Below the pieces are notes generated by a model. The model saw only the letters and a list, made by a program, of their open reading frames with translations. It made no database searches and was not told the origin of the DNA. A program made the position numbers and the translations under genes. From Cryphonectria parasitica EP155 (Eukaryota; Ascomycota; Sordariomycetes; Diaporthales; Cryphonectriaceae): a stretch of DNA of 64,000 nucleotides. Location: positions 4,526,001 through 4,590,000 of the forward strand of contig NW_024468909.1 in the NCBI RefSeq assembly GCF_011745365.1, in the 5' to 3' direction. Shown here piece after piece: positions 36,333 through 48,304 of the stretch (positions within the stretch are counted from its first letter, which is position 1; each line of letters starts with the position of its first letter).

Positions 36333-38235
36333 TTCAGTCTTACGAAATGAGCAGCAAAGCTAGAGCTTAGCAGTAAGTTGTTTCAAAACATAATATTGCC
36401 TTAGATATCCCAAGAAGCATATATTAAGCTAAGATCTCTCTTAATGATATTGAAATCTGTAATATTAAGAAAGTTAATATGAATATTCTTAAGCTAGTGA
36501 TAATTGCTGCTCTGAGAAGAAGAAATCAAAGAAGAAAACTAGATTCAGATCTTATTAACTTCTTAAGAAGCAGTATTTATATGCAAAGAGAAAATAGCAT
36601 TAGTAATAATTCGAAATATCTTGAGCATATTGCAGAGCTGAGCAAGGGAAGATTGATAGGAGGAGAAGTTGTTATGCAAAGAATGAATTGAAAGGCAAGG
36701 TGAACTGAGAGAGAGATTGTTGAATAGATTGCTAAAGATTAATGAAATAGCAATGAATAACAAATATATTCAACTGAGTTACTATGCTTTCTATCCAGTT
36801 TGTTGCTAAACAGCTCCTACCTAGCTAAGAGTAAAGCTGTTTATCTTATAATAAATAGAAAGCAGTGAATTACTTGAATAGTTGCTAGATAAGATAAATT
36901 AGCTATTCCATCTATACTTGCAGCTAGCTATTCTTCTTCCTCCTTCAATCTCTTTATAACTATCTTTCTCAAGTATATATACACTCTTTTTCTTTCTTAT
37001 TAATACTATTTCAGATCTATATACTAATATCAGAGCAAATTATCAACTACTCTGCTTATATAATATCATCTTCCTTAACAGATCCTCAAGCTAAAGCTGC
37101 ATTCTTCTCTATTTTTCTTTCTTAGTTAATACTCTCTCGGTTCCTTGATTTTATATCTTTGCAAACTCCTCTTGCAATTGCTTACCTTTCAACAAAGCTA
37201 TTCTTCCCTTTTTACTTTTCTTTCAACTCAGCAGCAATAGCCGAATTCAAGTATTCTCTGTTTCCACTTATTCAGCATAGCTGAAGAAACTGGATAATCA
37301 AAGCCTACTGCTTTCAGACTATCTTTCCCAGAGCGCTATATCCAACTGAAATAATCAAGAATCATTCGCTCTATTTCAGTCTAAGGAATAAAGAAAATCA
37401 TCTAGCAGCAGAACTTATTAAGAAATACTTCCCAGAGTTACTCTCTTGCAAGTTATACTTGCTTATAATCTTCAGCATTAATTCTTCCAGATACTTTTTT
37501 AATATCTATAATCTAATTGGATTCTTAGATACAGAAGTCTCTCAAGATATTAATTCGCAGCATGCTATAGCTGCCTTTCGTTATTATACTTAGTATAATT
37601 AATAAGATGTATTCTTGATAGAATGCCTTCGTATTCCATTAATAGCTTATTCATCTAGCTTTTCTAATATTCTCAATAAGCAGAATCTGCTCAGATATAA
37701 AGCTAGATAGAAGCGCTTATAGATTTTCCTCTCAGTTAATATAGCAATTTTAGCTTATACTCTATCTTAGCTTAATATAAAGATTGAAAAAGGATTTTAT
37801 ATTGCTATGTACAAATCCAGCAATATTCTACTAGCTTATGCAAGCAAGCACTATCTGAATAGTTAGCTCAGAAATGCTAGAGCTAATTAGGATTGGGATT
37901 TCGAGAATATTCCAACTATGCTGCTAGATAATAATTTGAATGCAGCTCTGCTTTATACAATCGAACTGTTTTGCCTTCGAATCCTGAAATCTACTGATTT
38001 CTATTAATTATCTAGTAGCTGTTCAAACTGAAGGCAAGCTCTCTATCTTAACTATAGAGAGACTGTATAAAATGTAAAAGAATGAAATGCAGAGATAGCT
38101 ATAATAAGCTTGCATTGCTAAGCTTTCTTCTATAAGCTGAGATATAGCAACTATATGCAATATCCTAATCAGCTATTAAGAAGGAATGCTTTACTTTAAG
38201 AATACAAAGCTGTATAAGTAAAAGCTAGTAGGATA

Positions 38236-38529
38236 TTGAATATAATCTATAAGCTGAATATTATCTTCTTCATAAAAGGAGTTGCAGACTTGCTTGAACT
38301 GTTTATTGAAAGCGATCTCGATAGGATGAGGAGAGATATATCAGCTTTTGCTCTGAAGGATTTCAGAGCGAGTAGAGCATTCAGCCTAGTTCTATTAAGA
38401 CAACAGTTCCGAAAGAGCACAGCTCTAGCTAGCTTAATCTTGCATTTATTAAGAGAATGTAATATTAGCTCAGAGTTAAATCAACTCCCATCTGGAACTT
38501 CTATTGATTCTTACTTCTCTTCATCTTAA
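38236..38529 (+). pseudogene. Unrecognised 97-codon frame in the 3' part of R
   Basis: Open frame on the sense strand of the element, less RIP-mutated than its surroundings, with basic and helical stretches (DLDRMRRDISAFALKDFRAS, LVLLRQQFRKSTALASLILH). The counterpart in copy L lies outside the window, so conservation cannot be tested. It may be the tail of a longer element ORF. Confidence 0.35.
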
Positions 38530-39151
38530 GGAATGCTTATTAGTTCAGAACTAATAATCAATCTATCAATGCAGCAAATAGCTAGGCCTGGATGTGCTAC
38601 TGAAGCTTTATTGCATCAGAGACTGAGAAGCAGCAACATCATGCTTCTCAGTTTTCCTAATAAACTTCAGAAGCTTTATATGCTTTTATAGAATAAGCTT
38701 TATAGCCTTAACTCTATCAGGCTCTTAGTAAGTTCTCCGAACTGAATAGGATTTGATTATGCTATTAAGATAGATATGTATAAAGCGGACTGCGAAAGAA
38801 TTCGTTGAGTAAGAATGCAGAATTAGGAGAGAACTGCTGCTGCTGCTGCTGCTTGAGCAGAGTTTGAAAGCAAACAGGAACAGAGAAGAGATTAGCATTA
38901 GAATCTATTCAGATTATACTCATATTACAAATGAACTGAAGATGAATACTAATACTTCTGCATTGATTTGAATAATAGCTTAAGCAATAGAAAGAAATAT
39001 AAGAATTGAATTGGAGAGATAGTTTGGTTTATAGTATTTCCTTTAGCAGTTTGCAATGAATTCTTTATTTCTTTACTTCATCTCCCTCTAATCAGATCTA
39101 GCACACCATTGGACTTGTTGCAACTTTGGAAGAAAGTTGCTAGGAGAGGAC

Positions 39152-39470
39152 TGTTGTGATGGCTAGGGTAGTAGTCCGTAGAACATGGAGTACAGTAGAT
39201 CAAGGGTTCTCATACATATAAAGGATACTATCTACTTTTCAAATTCTTTAGCTATAAGCAACAATGAAGCATCCTTTCTCTTCCTTTCAATTTTGAACCC
39301 TTTGGACAGGTCTAAGACAGGTTTTTCACCCTGTTCTTGTGCTCGTGTGGCCTTAGTTTGCTGTCCTCATCTGTACAGGCACGCTTGGGTTGCACGAGCC
39401 CTTGCCCATTGCTTCGGCAGCTGTTTGTCCCTTTTTCTTTCGAGGGCGACGGCGCCCTAGTTCTGGTTCA
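39152..39470 (+). repeat. 3' LTR of element R (319 bp)
   Basis: Starts TGTTGTGATGG, ends TTCTGGTTCA, the same length as 10546..10864. A purine-rich stretch TAGGAGAGGA lies just before it (39141..39150), in the position of a polypurine tract. It contains TACATATAAAGG, a possible TATA element, near 39216. Confidence 0.75.
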
Positions 39471-41430
39471 ATAGCAATGCTGTTCTCATTTGCTCATCTT
39501 ATGAGCTTTGAGTTCTTGAATAGAGCTATAACAAAGCTAAACTCTGGTTCATTATTACATCCAAGAGCTTGAATCTTCCTGCTCGATTAATACTCGAAAA
39601 AGGCAATAAACTCTCTGATCTAGCCAAATATCTTGTGCTTTCTGTTTGCAAAGTAAACTCAGTAGAAGTTCGTATCCATATTAACGAAATGAAAGCAATA
39701 GCAACAGCTATTATATCCCTCCTGGAATTCAACGAGATCAAAGCGGATAAGCTGGCCAGAAGCATTATACTTGGATTCCTAGTATTTTCCATATACATTC
39801 ATGAGGCAGTTCTCTAAGCATAATTTGCAGTGGAAATTCTTATTCTTAACAATCATAATGCTAGCTCTCTTTGCTGCACCTTGTATAGCTGCTAAGCTAG
39901 CATGCATAAAGCAATCATAAAGGCGTTTGTATGTAATCAACATAAGCATCGCTGGTTTAGCTAGAAAACTACCCTCTGAGGGTTCAGAGCAGTTAATAGC
40001 TTTCAGAACTAGCACCCTCTCTTTCCAGTTAATTTAGCATATCTCCTTCTTATTCGCAGTATTAATAATGTAGTTTATATAGCTATCAAAGCCATATCTA
40101 CACGCTATCAGCTTACCTATGCTAATAAGATTGCAAAGCATATTTAGAGAGAATTTAGCATTCTCAAGCATAATAGTAGCAATCAATTCATTATTATATA
40201 TTACATCAAACTATACCGTTCCAGCTATTTCTATCTTGAAGAATCCTGCTACTAACTCCATAGCTTCCTATTCGCATAATTAGATCAGATTCAGAAATCA
40301 CTTGAGATTGTTGAAAAGCATCTCTGAAGCATCTATATCAGCAATAATGCTATTTCTCAAGAGTTTTCCGTTCTCAACGAGAGCAGAGATAGCAATCATA
40401 GCTGGTTTGCTAGCTACGCTCGATCTACCAAAAACTGTTGATCCCGCCATGATCAACAAACTCGTTGATGTTAGCTGGGCTGTTTAGCCTTGAGTATTAT
40501 TCCTGCAGCTTCATTCAGACGTGCTATAGCACTTGCCACATTCCTTACAGTATTTCCAGCTAGAAACAAGGTATCTCTTGTATTAGTAACAATAGGAAAT
40601 CTTCTTGATGATCAACTTAGGCAGCTTTACGCTGTTAACGATGCCTGTAGAGAGCAGGGAATTCTTGCAAGGCTATTGCTTTATATCCCCTTAAGCTCCT
40701 CCTGAAGCATTCAACGAGATCAACGTTTGAGCTATCTTCTTGAAGAATGAAAAAGCCTTATTACTTATGCTTATAACAATAGCCGAATTAATCTCTGCTA
40801 TAAGAGTATCCCAGATAAGCATGCTCAGTTTGTAATCCCTTCTAGCAAACGCATGCATTTCTAGTAGCATATCCTCAATCTTTTTCAGAACGATAGCAAG
40901 GAAGAAGCTCTCTGAAGGCTCCAGTTTAAGCTCCTTCAGGCATTTCTTCATATACTGTAAGTTATCTCTGAAAGCTTGAAGAGTTGAGTAGTCTGCTATC
41001 TTGCAGTTTGCCAGTTGTATGGCTATTTGATTGATATGATCTTCTAAGTGCTTAGAAATCGTCTTGAGAACAGCATTGTATATCACATACAGGTTCTCTT
41101 CTCCCACAGAAAGGCCAGCATTCGTTAGCATGCTTCTCACCTTATACAATGTGCTTTGAAGAAGAATAACTACTGTTCTCTGCTCTTAGTTTCACTTGTT
41201 TCATCCCTTAGGATCCTTCTCTTCATCAGGCTCAGGAACAGAAGATTTGATGTATTTGCTTAAGCACATCTGCCTAAGAATTAATGCTACTATTACTAAC
41301 CAATCCTCGAGATTCTTCTCGCTAAGAAGAATAGAGATAGCATAAGTGATCAGCTGCTATAGCTAACTTATAGGTTCCTCCATCTTCAACGGACTATCTT
41401 GCTGAAGGAGGAGGTTTTGTTGTTATTATT
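39471..41430 (-). pseudogene. Ty1/Copia gag-pol fragment
   Basis: Minus-strand reading, in order. The Gag start is about 41390..41150 (EDWLVIVALILRQMCLSKYI, SVPEPDEEKDPKG). The Gag body, 41149..40691, is an open 152-codon stretch with the UBN2-type pattern ANCKIADYSTLQAFRDNLQY and PSESFFLAIVLKKIEDMLLE. The protease/pre-integrase part has CNLISIGKLIACRYGFDSY (about 40140..40085), typical of Copia (N-L-I-S-V-x-K-L). After the Cys pair FHCKLC (about 39840) comes the integrase core with LIRFDLVEFQEGYN (about 39765..39725, first Asp kept), VYFANRKHKIFG, and GCNNEPEF (about 39556..39533), where D-N-G-x-E-F has lost its Asp. The fragment stops at the LTR of R at 39471. RIP is moderate: long open stretches survive between TAG, TAA and TGA stops. 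RT and RNase H are absent. Confidence 0.82.
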
Positions 41431-41986
41431 GCTGCAGTTGAAAAGCTTCTAGCGCCTCTGTTGCAGCTATTTATTGTTATTGCAAGAGTTCTTCGCCATT
41501 CTCAACATCCTCGCAGTGTAGTCGAGTGGAGGTTTTCAGGCCTCTTTCTCATGATTTTTGGTGATTTTGACCGTTGCGAGCGCGTACGAGATCAGAAATC
41601 AAAGGTGGGCTCGTAATTCAGGGTCAATTGACGAGGAATATCGTCAAATTGATGAAAGAAGAGTATGAGGGGTCATAACCTATGGGAAATGAACTGTATT
41701 GGACTGCGCTTAGGGAAGGAAAAGGAAGGAAAAGAAAGGAAAAACAGCTGGCTATCTGAGGCTATAGAGGTAGGCTGGCGATAGTGGGGCCAGTGACTCA
41801 CCTGGCCTCGCACAAGAAACACTTGTTCGTATTGATTGTTGAAATGCTGAAGGCACATAACTGCTTACTTACTTGGATACTCACAGGAATAGTTGAGACT
41901 GGCAAGTTGGGCCTGCCATTCATCTCATGGCTATCAAGCATCCAGTTCCATTCTAGCCTTGCCAGTATATGTTCCACGACAAGTCC

Positions 41987-42037
41987 TTCTTCTTCTTCTT
42001 CTTCTTCTTCATCTTCATCTTCAACATCTTCTTCTTC
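41987..42037. repeat. (TTC)n with (ATCTTC) variants
   Basis: Eight TTC units followed by ATCTTC variants. On the minus strand it gives the acidic run in a 190-codon frame (42370..41798). Confidence 0.9.
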
Positions 42038-43560
42038 TCTGACCACTGCAAATAGCAGGCCAAGACCCGGCAGGCTCCATACTGAGTTGTAATCGTACAT
42101 CTGAACAATGGGAAATGTATGGTCTGCAGGTGTAATCTCTTCATGCCTCCAAGAAGGGCCAAGGCGGTCGGGAACAGGGTGAGGTGGCAGGAGGAGGTGT
42201 TGGCATCGCCATGTGCAGAGCTGTAGGGCTCGGAAGCAAAAGCATTGCAGCATCGTATCGTCGATTTGGACATGTCTGATCATGCGTGCGCTGGCCGTGT
42301 TGAGAGACAAGGTTGCTTGCCTGGAAACTGTCTCTCTGCTCGCTCTGCTCAGACCCGTCATGATCAGCAAATGCTTCTATGCCACTCAACATCTGAAAGA
42401 AGGGCAATGGCTTCAGGACTAAGGGATCCAGACACAAGTGCTGCACCAGCTTGTAGATTCCTTACTGGAACAAAACGAATGTTGAAAGGTGAAAAGGAAG
42501 AATCGATCAATTACCGGCTAATGTGCGCAAGGCATAATCATGTCAATGGTGAAACTAAATGGAAGAAAAGGAAGAAGGAAAAAGAACAGCTCCGGTTTCT
42601 CTGCGTTTGCGAATGGTACGAACGACCATGAGCCAACAGCAAGGACTCTCTGAGCAGGGCAGACATAACAAACCTGATGATAATCACCTCAAGTAACTGG
42701 ATCCCTGGTCTTTGGCATCAGGACAAAGGAAAACTTGGTCAGACAGTTTCATTCTCCCCCCAGGTGTGCATGACACCATATTGATAACGATGATCATTCA
42801 TCATGCATAACGATGCATACTTCAAAATTCTCTCTCTCTCTTTCTCTCTCGCGGCGTCCAAAAGCTGTTTCGCTCTCCCAGACTCCAAAGAAGAGAATAC
42901 AAAGCCTCGAATTCTATCCGAATGGCCTGTGAAGGCGAACTCCCAGGAACTGCAAGATCACCAACCCCCTTCCTTTCCGTCTTCAGCTTGCATTTTCTTT
43001 CTTTTCTCTCTAGCCTCTTTAATGGTTCGTATACGAGGTCTCCTCCACAACCAAAAAGAGAGCAAAACAGCCCTTGTCCCACCCCTTCCCCCGTCCCCTA
43101 AAGCCTCTAGCTTTCTTACCCGCCACACCCCCTGGTCTACCCATGAAGAGCAAAACGAGGGAAGTCCAGGATACGTAGTATAGCTCCCAGCCCAGGGTCA
43201 AAGCAATCAATACGAGAATATTCCAAGGCAGGAATTAGACAAAGGAAAGAGAGAGAGAGAGAGAAAACCACGTCAGGTGACTGCTGACTAGCCCAGCCGC
43301 CCCCTCGCCCAAACGTATCATGCATGCATGCACAACCGAGAAAATAAAAAGAAAAAGATTTATTGGAGGGCAAAGTGAGGTGACAAGTCTTTTGCTCGGC
43401 CTTAACCCAACCACGTTCGTCTAGGACATCTTACCTCTTCCCGTCTGTGTCGCCCACATTGTAAGCTCGTACTGTTTATTACTTCCTTGGCGATCACGCG
43501 GGCCAGCAAGGAAGATACATGTAACATTGCTATGAACACACTAGCATGGCCCAATAGTCA

Positions 43561-43562
43561 GA

Positions 43563-43618
<56 letters not shown>

Positions 43619-43626
43619 AAGAGAGT
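43561..43626. repeat. 12-bp purine minisatellite (GAGAGAGAGAAA)n
   Basis: Five and a half units in perfect register. Confidence 0.92.
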
Positions 43627-43999
43627 CGTAAGGTTTCTTTGTCTTTTTTCGCCTTTGCCCGCCCCCATTCCCCCAACAGTGGCCTTCTCCCTCGCTTTGT
43701 CCTTAATGACATCCTCGTCCCCAGCATGGCATCAAGCCAGCCAGGCACGACAAGTCACCAAGGCTGAGCACCTTGTCACCAAGAAAAGCAGGGTGTCAAG
43801 GAGTCATAGAAAGGAACTAACATCAAGCCGTTGTGTCCAACCACGAAGACCCCCTTGGACATGCAGTAATTAGCAAGGCTCGGAAAGGGGAGATTGGGAA
43901 AGGAGGAGGGAGGGAGGGAAGAGAGAACGAGGGACCACTAACCACCACCACCACATCGATCGAGGCGGTGAATAGTATCGTCATCGAGCTCACCCTGTT

Positions 44000-44014
44000 C
44001 CCCCCCCCCCCCCC
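44000..44014. repeat. Poly-C run with nearby poly-G runs
   Basis: C15 here, and G12-G13 at 44368..44379 and 44453..44465; homopolymers on alternating strands within 500 bp. Confidence 0.85.
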
Positions 44015-46371
44015 GGAAGCAAGCCAAGCAATTCACCCGTCCGTCGCCTGCCAGGGATTACTGATTTGTCCCGAAGCTTTCCCAAGCATTCTACGGGTCA
44101 GGCGATTTTTCCCGCCCCACGGAGTAAAAAAAAAGGGGGGAAGGGGTGGAAGGGGAAGGGGGCCCTCTCTTACCTTTCCAAGGCCCAGCAGCAGCAGCCT
44201 CGGACGGGGAAGGGTGGAGAGATGCATGCATATACACTAACCACTGACTGGACGCTTCATACATATCATACATGTGCCAAACCAGAGGAGGAGTAGGTAG
44301 TCTGGTTATTTTAAGAACCAGGCTAGACGGACTGTAGCTTGTTCTGTCCAATGGAGACCTTGAGGGAGGGGGGGGGGGGCGCACTACCTAGGTACATATG
44401 CGAGACCAAGAGATGGAAAGGATAGCAGGACGGAGGAGCTTGCGTGGGGGCTGGGGGGGGGGGGGTCACGATGGATCGAGGAATACGAGATTTTTTCCCT
44501 TGCCCTGCCCTGTCCTGCCCTGCCCTGCCTTGCTGACGGCCCAAACCTGCCCTTATCTCGTCCTTGCTGGGCCTTAGGTGAAGTTGGTACTAGGCAGGTT
44601 TGTCTAGACAGGAAACGTTGTAGCGGGCCGGCTGTACAGATCGACGTCTCCTGACGGATTTTGCTGCCTGATTCAAGTTACGTGCTTCAGTCCACGCTCT
44701 TGTTGAATTGTCTCGGGCTAAATCGTGCTGCTTCTTTTGAGGGGGGGGGGGGCGTTGAGAACAGATTCGCCCCGGGCCTCGAATGCGGGACGAAGATTGT
44801 GTGGCCATTGGGACTGTAATGTTTCAATGCAAGTCACAACTCCTCAGCGAGGCATAGCATGGTTATCCAGTTTCCAGTGGGGTGATTGTTGTAGAAAATG
44901 AACACGGCAGAGATTGGATACTGCAGAGGATGTTCTAGAGACTTCACACAATGAAATTCAAATGTGCGTGCGAAAATGGAGGGAAAAGGCTTTCTTTATT
45001 CAATTCGAGATTATTATTAACTATTAGATCTCCAGGCGAAAGCCATCCAGACTGCTGGGGACCTGTTGGACCAGAGTCGAAACCGACATGGACCTGCAGA
45101 GCCGCCGACAGGACCGTGACAATTGCCCACTGGAGAAGGGGGGGTCCGTGTTCCTTTGAGTTCCTTGACCGGGCCGAAAGACGCCGGCCTGTTCACCGTC
45201 TTGTTCGAACATTTTTTGACTCCGCGTGTCAAGAAAACAGGTCGTTTGCCTTTTCCTCTTGCCTCATGAACAGTACAAAAAGCACAACAGCGCACAGCCG
45301 TCTCGCACTAACCCTCGTGGGAGACCTCTCACAACCAATCAAATCAACCACTGAAACTTTGTGTGCACAGAACGCCATAGTTTGCCTTTCTCTCCTCCTC
45401 AGCAAGGTAAAACCTGCTGTCGCACAGATCCGAAATAGATTTTCGGACCACAAATCCTTCAGGAGGACCCAGGAAAACGCCGCGCAATGCTGAAGTGGAT
45501 CGCTCCTGATCCTTGCCCACCCCCTTTGGGCCTCAGGTTTTCCAAACCTATCCAAATCCATCCCGAGAAAACAGTCCAAAAGAAAATACAGTCGCTATGC
45601 AGTTGGGTATCATGATCATCAAATCCGTAAGGAGTGTCGTCTATGCCGAAGTAAATCCGCCATAACTTTGGGAGTTGCTAAAGGAGTGTCTATGTTTTTC
45701 TCCGTCCAAGCCGGTGGGTGAAGCAGAAAAAAAAAAAAAGAAAAAAGGAATGTCTATAGTGGGTATCTTGCAATGGTTGACAAAGGAGCGTCATGTGAAC
45801 AATCTTGCGAGAGTTCGTAGTTGGAAATTGCGAACGAAAGAGCGTTGTCAAGTGTCGCAGGACACTTGGAAGTGTTCGAAGGCCTTGGATGTTGAGTTGA
45901 GCGACCGTGCGTTTGAAGGAGTGTTGTGTGCAATTGCGGCTGTCGGAAGAGAACATGCGAGCTGCAAGCTCGGCCATTATTAAGAAAAATCATAGGGCGG
46001 CGGGGTAATGCGTGATCAGACTAGAAAATGCAGACGCGATAGCAAGATCCTAAGGCGCGCTGTTCTTCCTGTCGGCTGGGAAGTAGAAGCTAGGTGGGGC
46101 AGAAGCCGTCGAGAGGTTGTGTCGGTGATGAGAAGAAAGATGATTTGGTGAGCCCGGCAGTGGAGACTCGGGAACCGGGAGCATGGAGAAGCCTTCAGGC
46201 GAGAGGAATGGGGAGGCAGCTGTTGTCGAGACGGATACGGAGGGAGAGTGCCGGAACATCAAATTCTCTGGCGGCGGAAGGGTTGGGGTGGTGCTCAAGT
46301 AAGGCGAGTGCGTCCTGTCCAATCTGTCAATTAACTTGTTGCATCCTGGTGGATGTGGCCGCCAGATGGAC

Positions 46372-48304
46372 CTAGTTCCATAGAGGCTGGATTTGGATTG
46401 GAGTGACGAACCCGAAGTCGTACGGCCCGCCCATCTGGGGCAGACTGCCGTTGTATCCCATGTTGCACGAGTTGAAGGCCTCAATGTTCTCGGTGCTGCC
46501 TGGCCCTGACAGGGATAATCGCAGATTGGGTCCAGCGTAGCCCAAGCCGTATGAGCCAGAGTCTTCATTGTCGCTGTAGACGATGGGCGAGGTCTCATAG
46601 CTGAACTCGTCTCCGATGCTGGATGCCTCACATGTGCTGGACACGGGACTATAACAGCCAGCCATCGGTGGAGGGATCTTCAGGTACTGCTGGTTGCTAT
46701 AGGGAGACGGCATGGCGACTGGGCTGGGAACGCCGGTGACACTGCTGTCGGACTTGATAGACAGGTTCTCGGTACTGTAGCTGAAGATCGGGTTGCCCGA
46801 GTACGGGAGACCATCGGCCAGAGGCGCCGACGTCATTGGCAGGACAAAGTCCTCTTGGGCAGAGAAAGGCGATGGGGACGGCGTGAACCAGCCCATGCGA
46901 ACGCGGAACTCCCTGACCATGTCCCTAGCAAAGCTCATGAGCTGCCGGGTCGCCTCAGGGTATCCCTCAGCATCGTAAACGCTGTGAGATACCAGCCGCT
47001 TGTCAATCTCCTCCAGGGGGCCGATGGCCAGATTCCCAAAGTACGCAGCACCAATCTCAGGGAACATACGCTCCATGAGAACAGCCACGGTGTAGTAGTA
47101 AGCAATGACCACGAGGGCATTTGGAGATGCGTGCGTCTGGCGCAGGTGCATGACAGGAAGCCAGAACAGCCACTCTCGCAAGGGCTTGAGCCGCTCGAAT
47201 TGATCAGCCACGGCCATCGACTGGTCGACCTTGCGAGTGCCCTTCAGGAAGCTGATCAGCTGGACCACGAGCTTTGTGTCTTCTCGGCTCTGCTTCAGGT
47301 GGATCTCCAGTTTCTGGAGCTGCGCAAGGGTGTTGTTGAACGCCTCCGAGTCATCCTTGCCTGGGAGCTTCGGCTTGTGATCTGGGGAAGGAGAAGCAGG
47401 AGCGGTTGGGAACGTAATGGTCTCTGAGATGAAATCCCCAAACTGAGACTTGTGCTTCCAGGAGCCCATCTGGTCAATGACTCCTCGGGTGCCCTGCATG
47501 TGCTGGGTCCAGCTCCTCCAGTCCGTGGCTTGCCAGGAGAGGACCATGGAGGCGGCGAGAATGGCATCGGAGTTTCCCTCGCAGAAGGCATTGAGGGCCT
47601 TGCTGACGCCCATCAGTGCACGCCCGCGATGTTCGAACGCCATCTTGCCGACCATAGGGCATCCGGTAATGTTGGAGATGTGTTCGGCGGAGAAAGCCAG
47701 CAAGGCCTCCATGACGAAGCGGTGGACGGCGCCAACTCCAAGAATACTAACGACGGTCATGTTAGCAAAAAAAAGAAAAAAAAACGATCGACATGTCATT
47801 GAAAGGAGGGACGGATATGATGATTTGACACTCACGTGGGAATCTGGCGAGTCCACAGGGTGAAGCCGTTGGCACCCCAAGCGCTGAGCTCGTTGCTGAT
47901 GGATGCCACATGGTGAATCAACCTCAGCTCCTCGACGGTGTAGTTCTCGGGCATGGGCGGGTTGACGATTTGCAGATCCGGGAACGGGAAGAAGCCCGTC
48001 CGGCGCCACTGATCGATGACGGCTTCGATTTCGGGGTCCCACATCAGATTGGCAGGGCCGTTGGGCCTGGCTTCCTGGATCGGGAGGTCATTGTATGGGC
48101 ACCTGATCTTGTGCTTGGTACAATTCTTGCACTGCGGGAAGTTCTCATCACATCGGATGTGGCGCTTCTTGCAGGTCTCGCAGCCCTTGCGAGATTTGGT
48201 ATGGCTATCGAAACTGGTCAGCACCCCAACGGTGGTTATCCGGAAATCAGCACAAGTGAGGGCACATACCTTCGACGGGGAGGACCGCCACCTGGACCAG
48301 CCAT
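46372..48304 (-). CDS. Zn2Cys6 fungal transcription factor, three exons
   Basis: Exons on the minus strand: 48304..48270, 48204..47836 and 47746..46372; introns 65 bp (GTATGT..ATAG) and 89 bp (GTGAGT..TTAG). The joined coding length is 1779 bp, 592 residues plus TAG. The start ATG at 48304 gives MAGPGGGPPRR directly before the cluster, and splicing joins the frame exactly. Residues 20..47 form the binuclear zinc cluster CETCKKRHIRC..C-X2-C-X6-C (C-X2-C-X6-C-X6-C-X2-C-X6-C), preceded by the basic SHTKSRKG. Residues ~118..360 hold a helical regulatory region (ELRLIHHVASISNELSAWGA, FVMEALLAFSAEHISNITGC, LAASMVLSWQATDWRSWTQH), similar in style to the fungal-specific transcription factor domain of the Fungal_trans_2/Upc2-like type. 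Residues ~400..592 are rich in Ser, Pro, Gly and Tyr, likely activating or disordered. It should act in the nucleus as a DNA-binding regulator; targets cannot be told. It lies about 5 kb from the RIP block, with no RIP signs itself. Confidence 0.93.

Larger units (their letters stand above)
36333..39470 (+). mobile_element. 3' end of a second copy (R) of the large Gypsy element
   Basis: 36333..38028 is the inverted counterpart of 1695..1. The next 1123 bp complete the internal region, and a 319-bp LTR (39152..39470) ends the copy. Left side cut by the minisatellite element, right side joined to a Copia fragment. A sense frame from about 37080 to 38020 is broken only by RIP-type stops (blocks such as NKENHLAAELIKKYFPELLS and DWDFENIPTMLLDNNLNAAL); not recognised. 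Confidence 0.78.
41431..46371. other. Transition from repeat block to gene-bearing DNA; no supported gene
   Basis: At about 41,480..41,550 base composition changes from AT-rich to balanced. 41431..41690 may be the leader or LTR of the Copia copy, but I could not find a second LTR. From 41,700 to 46,371 there are many short overlapping frames, none with a recognisable domain, and several simple repeats. I see no tRNA or rRNA. Confidence 0.6.

Noticed and set aside
41798..42370. 190-codon minus-strand frame with an acidic run
   Set aside because: The acidic run is a TTC microsatellite; the flanks match no family that I know and overlapping frames are equally long.
44951..45493. 180-codon plus-strand frame
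   Set aside because: No domain, overlapped by similar-length minus frames, no start or splice context; could be chance.
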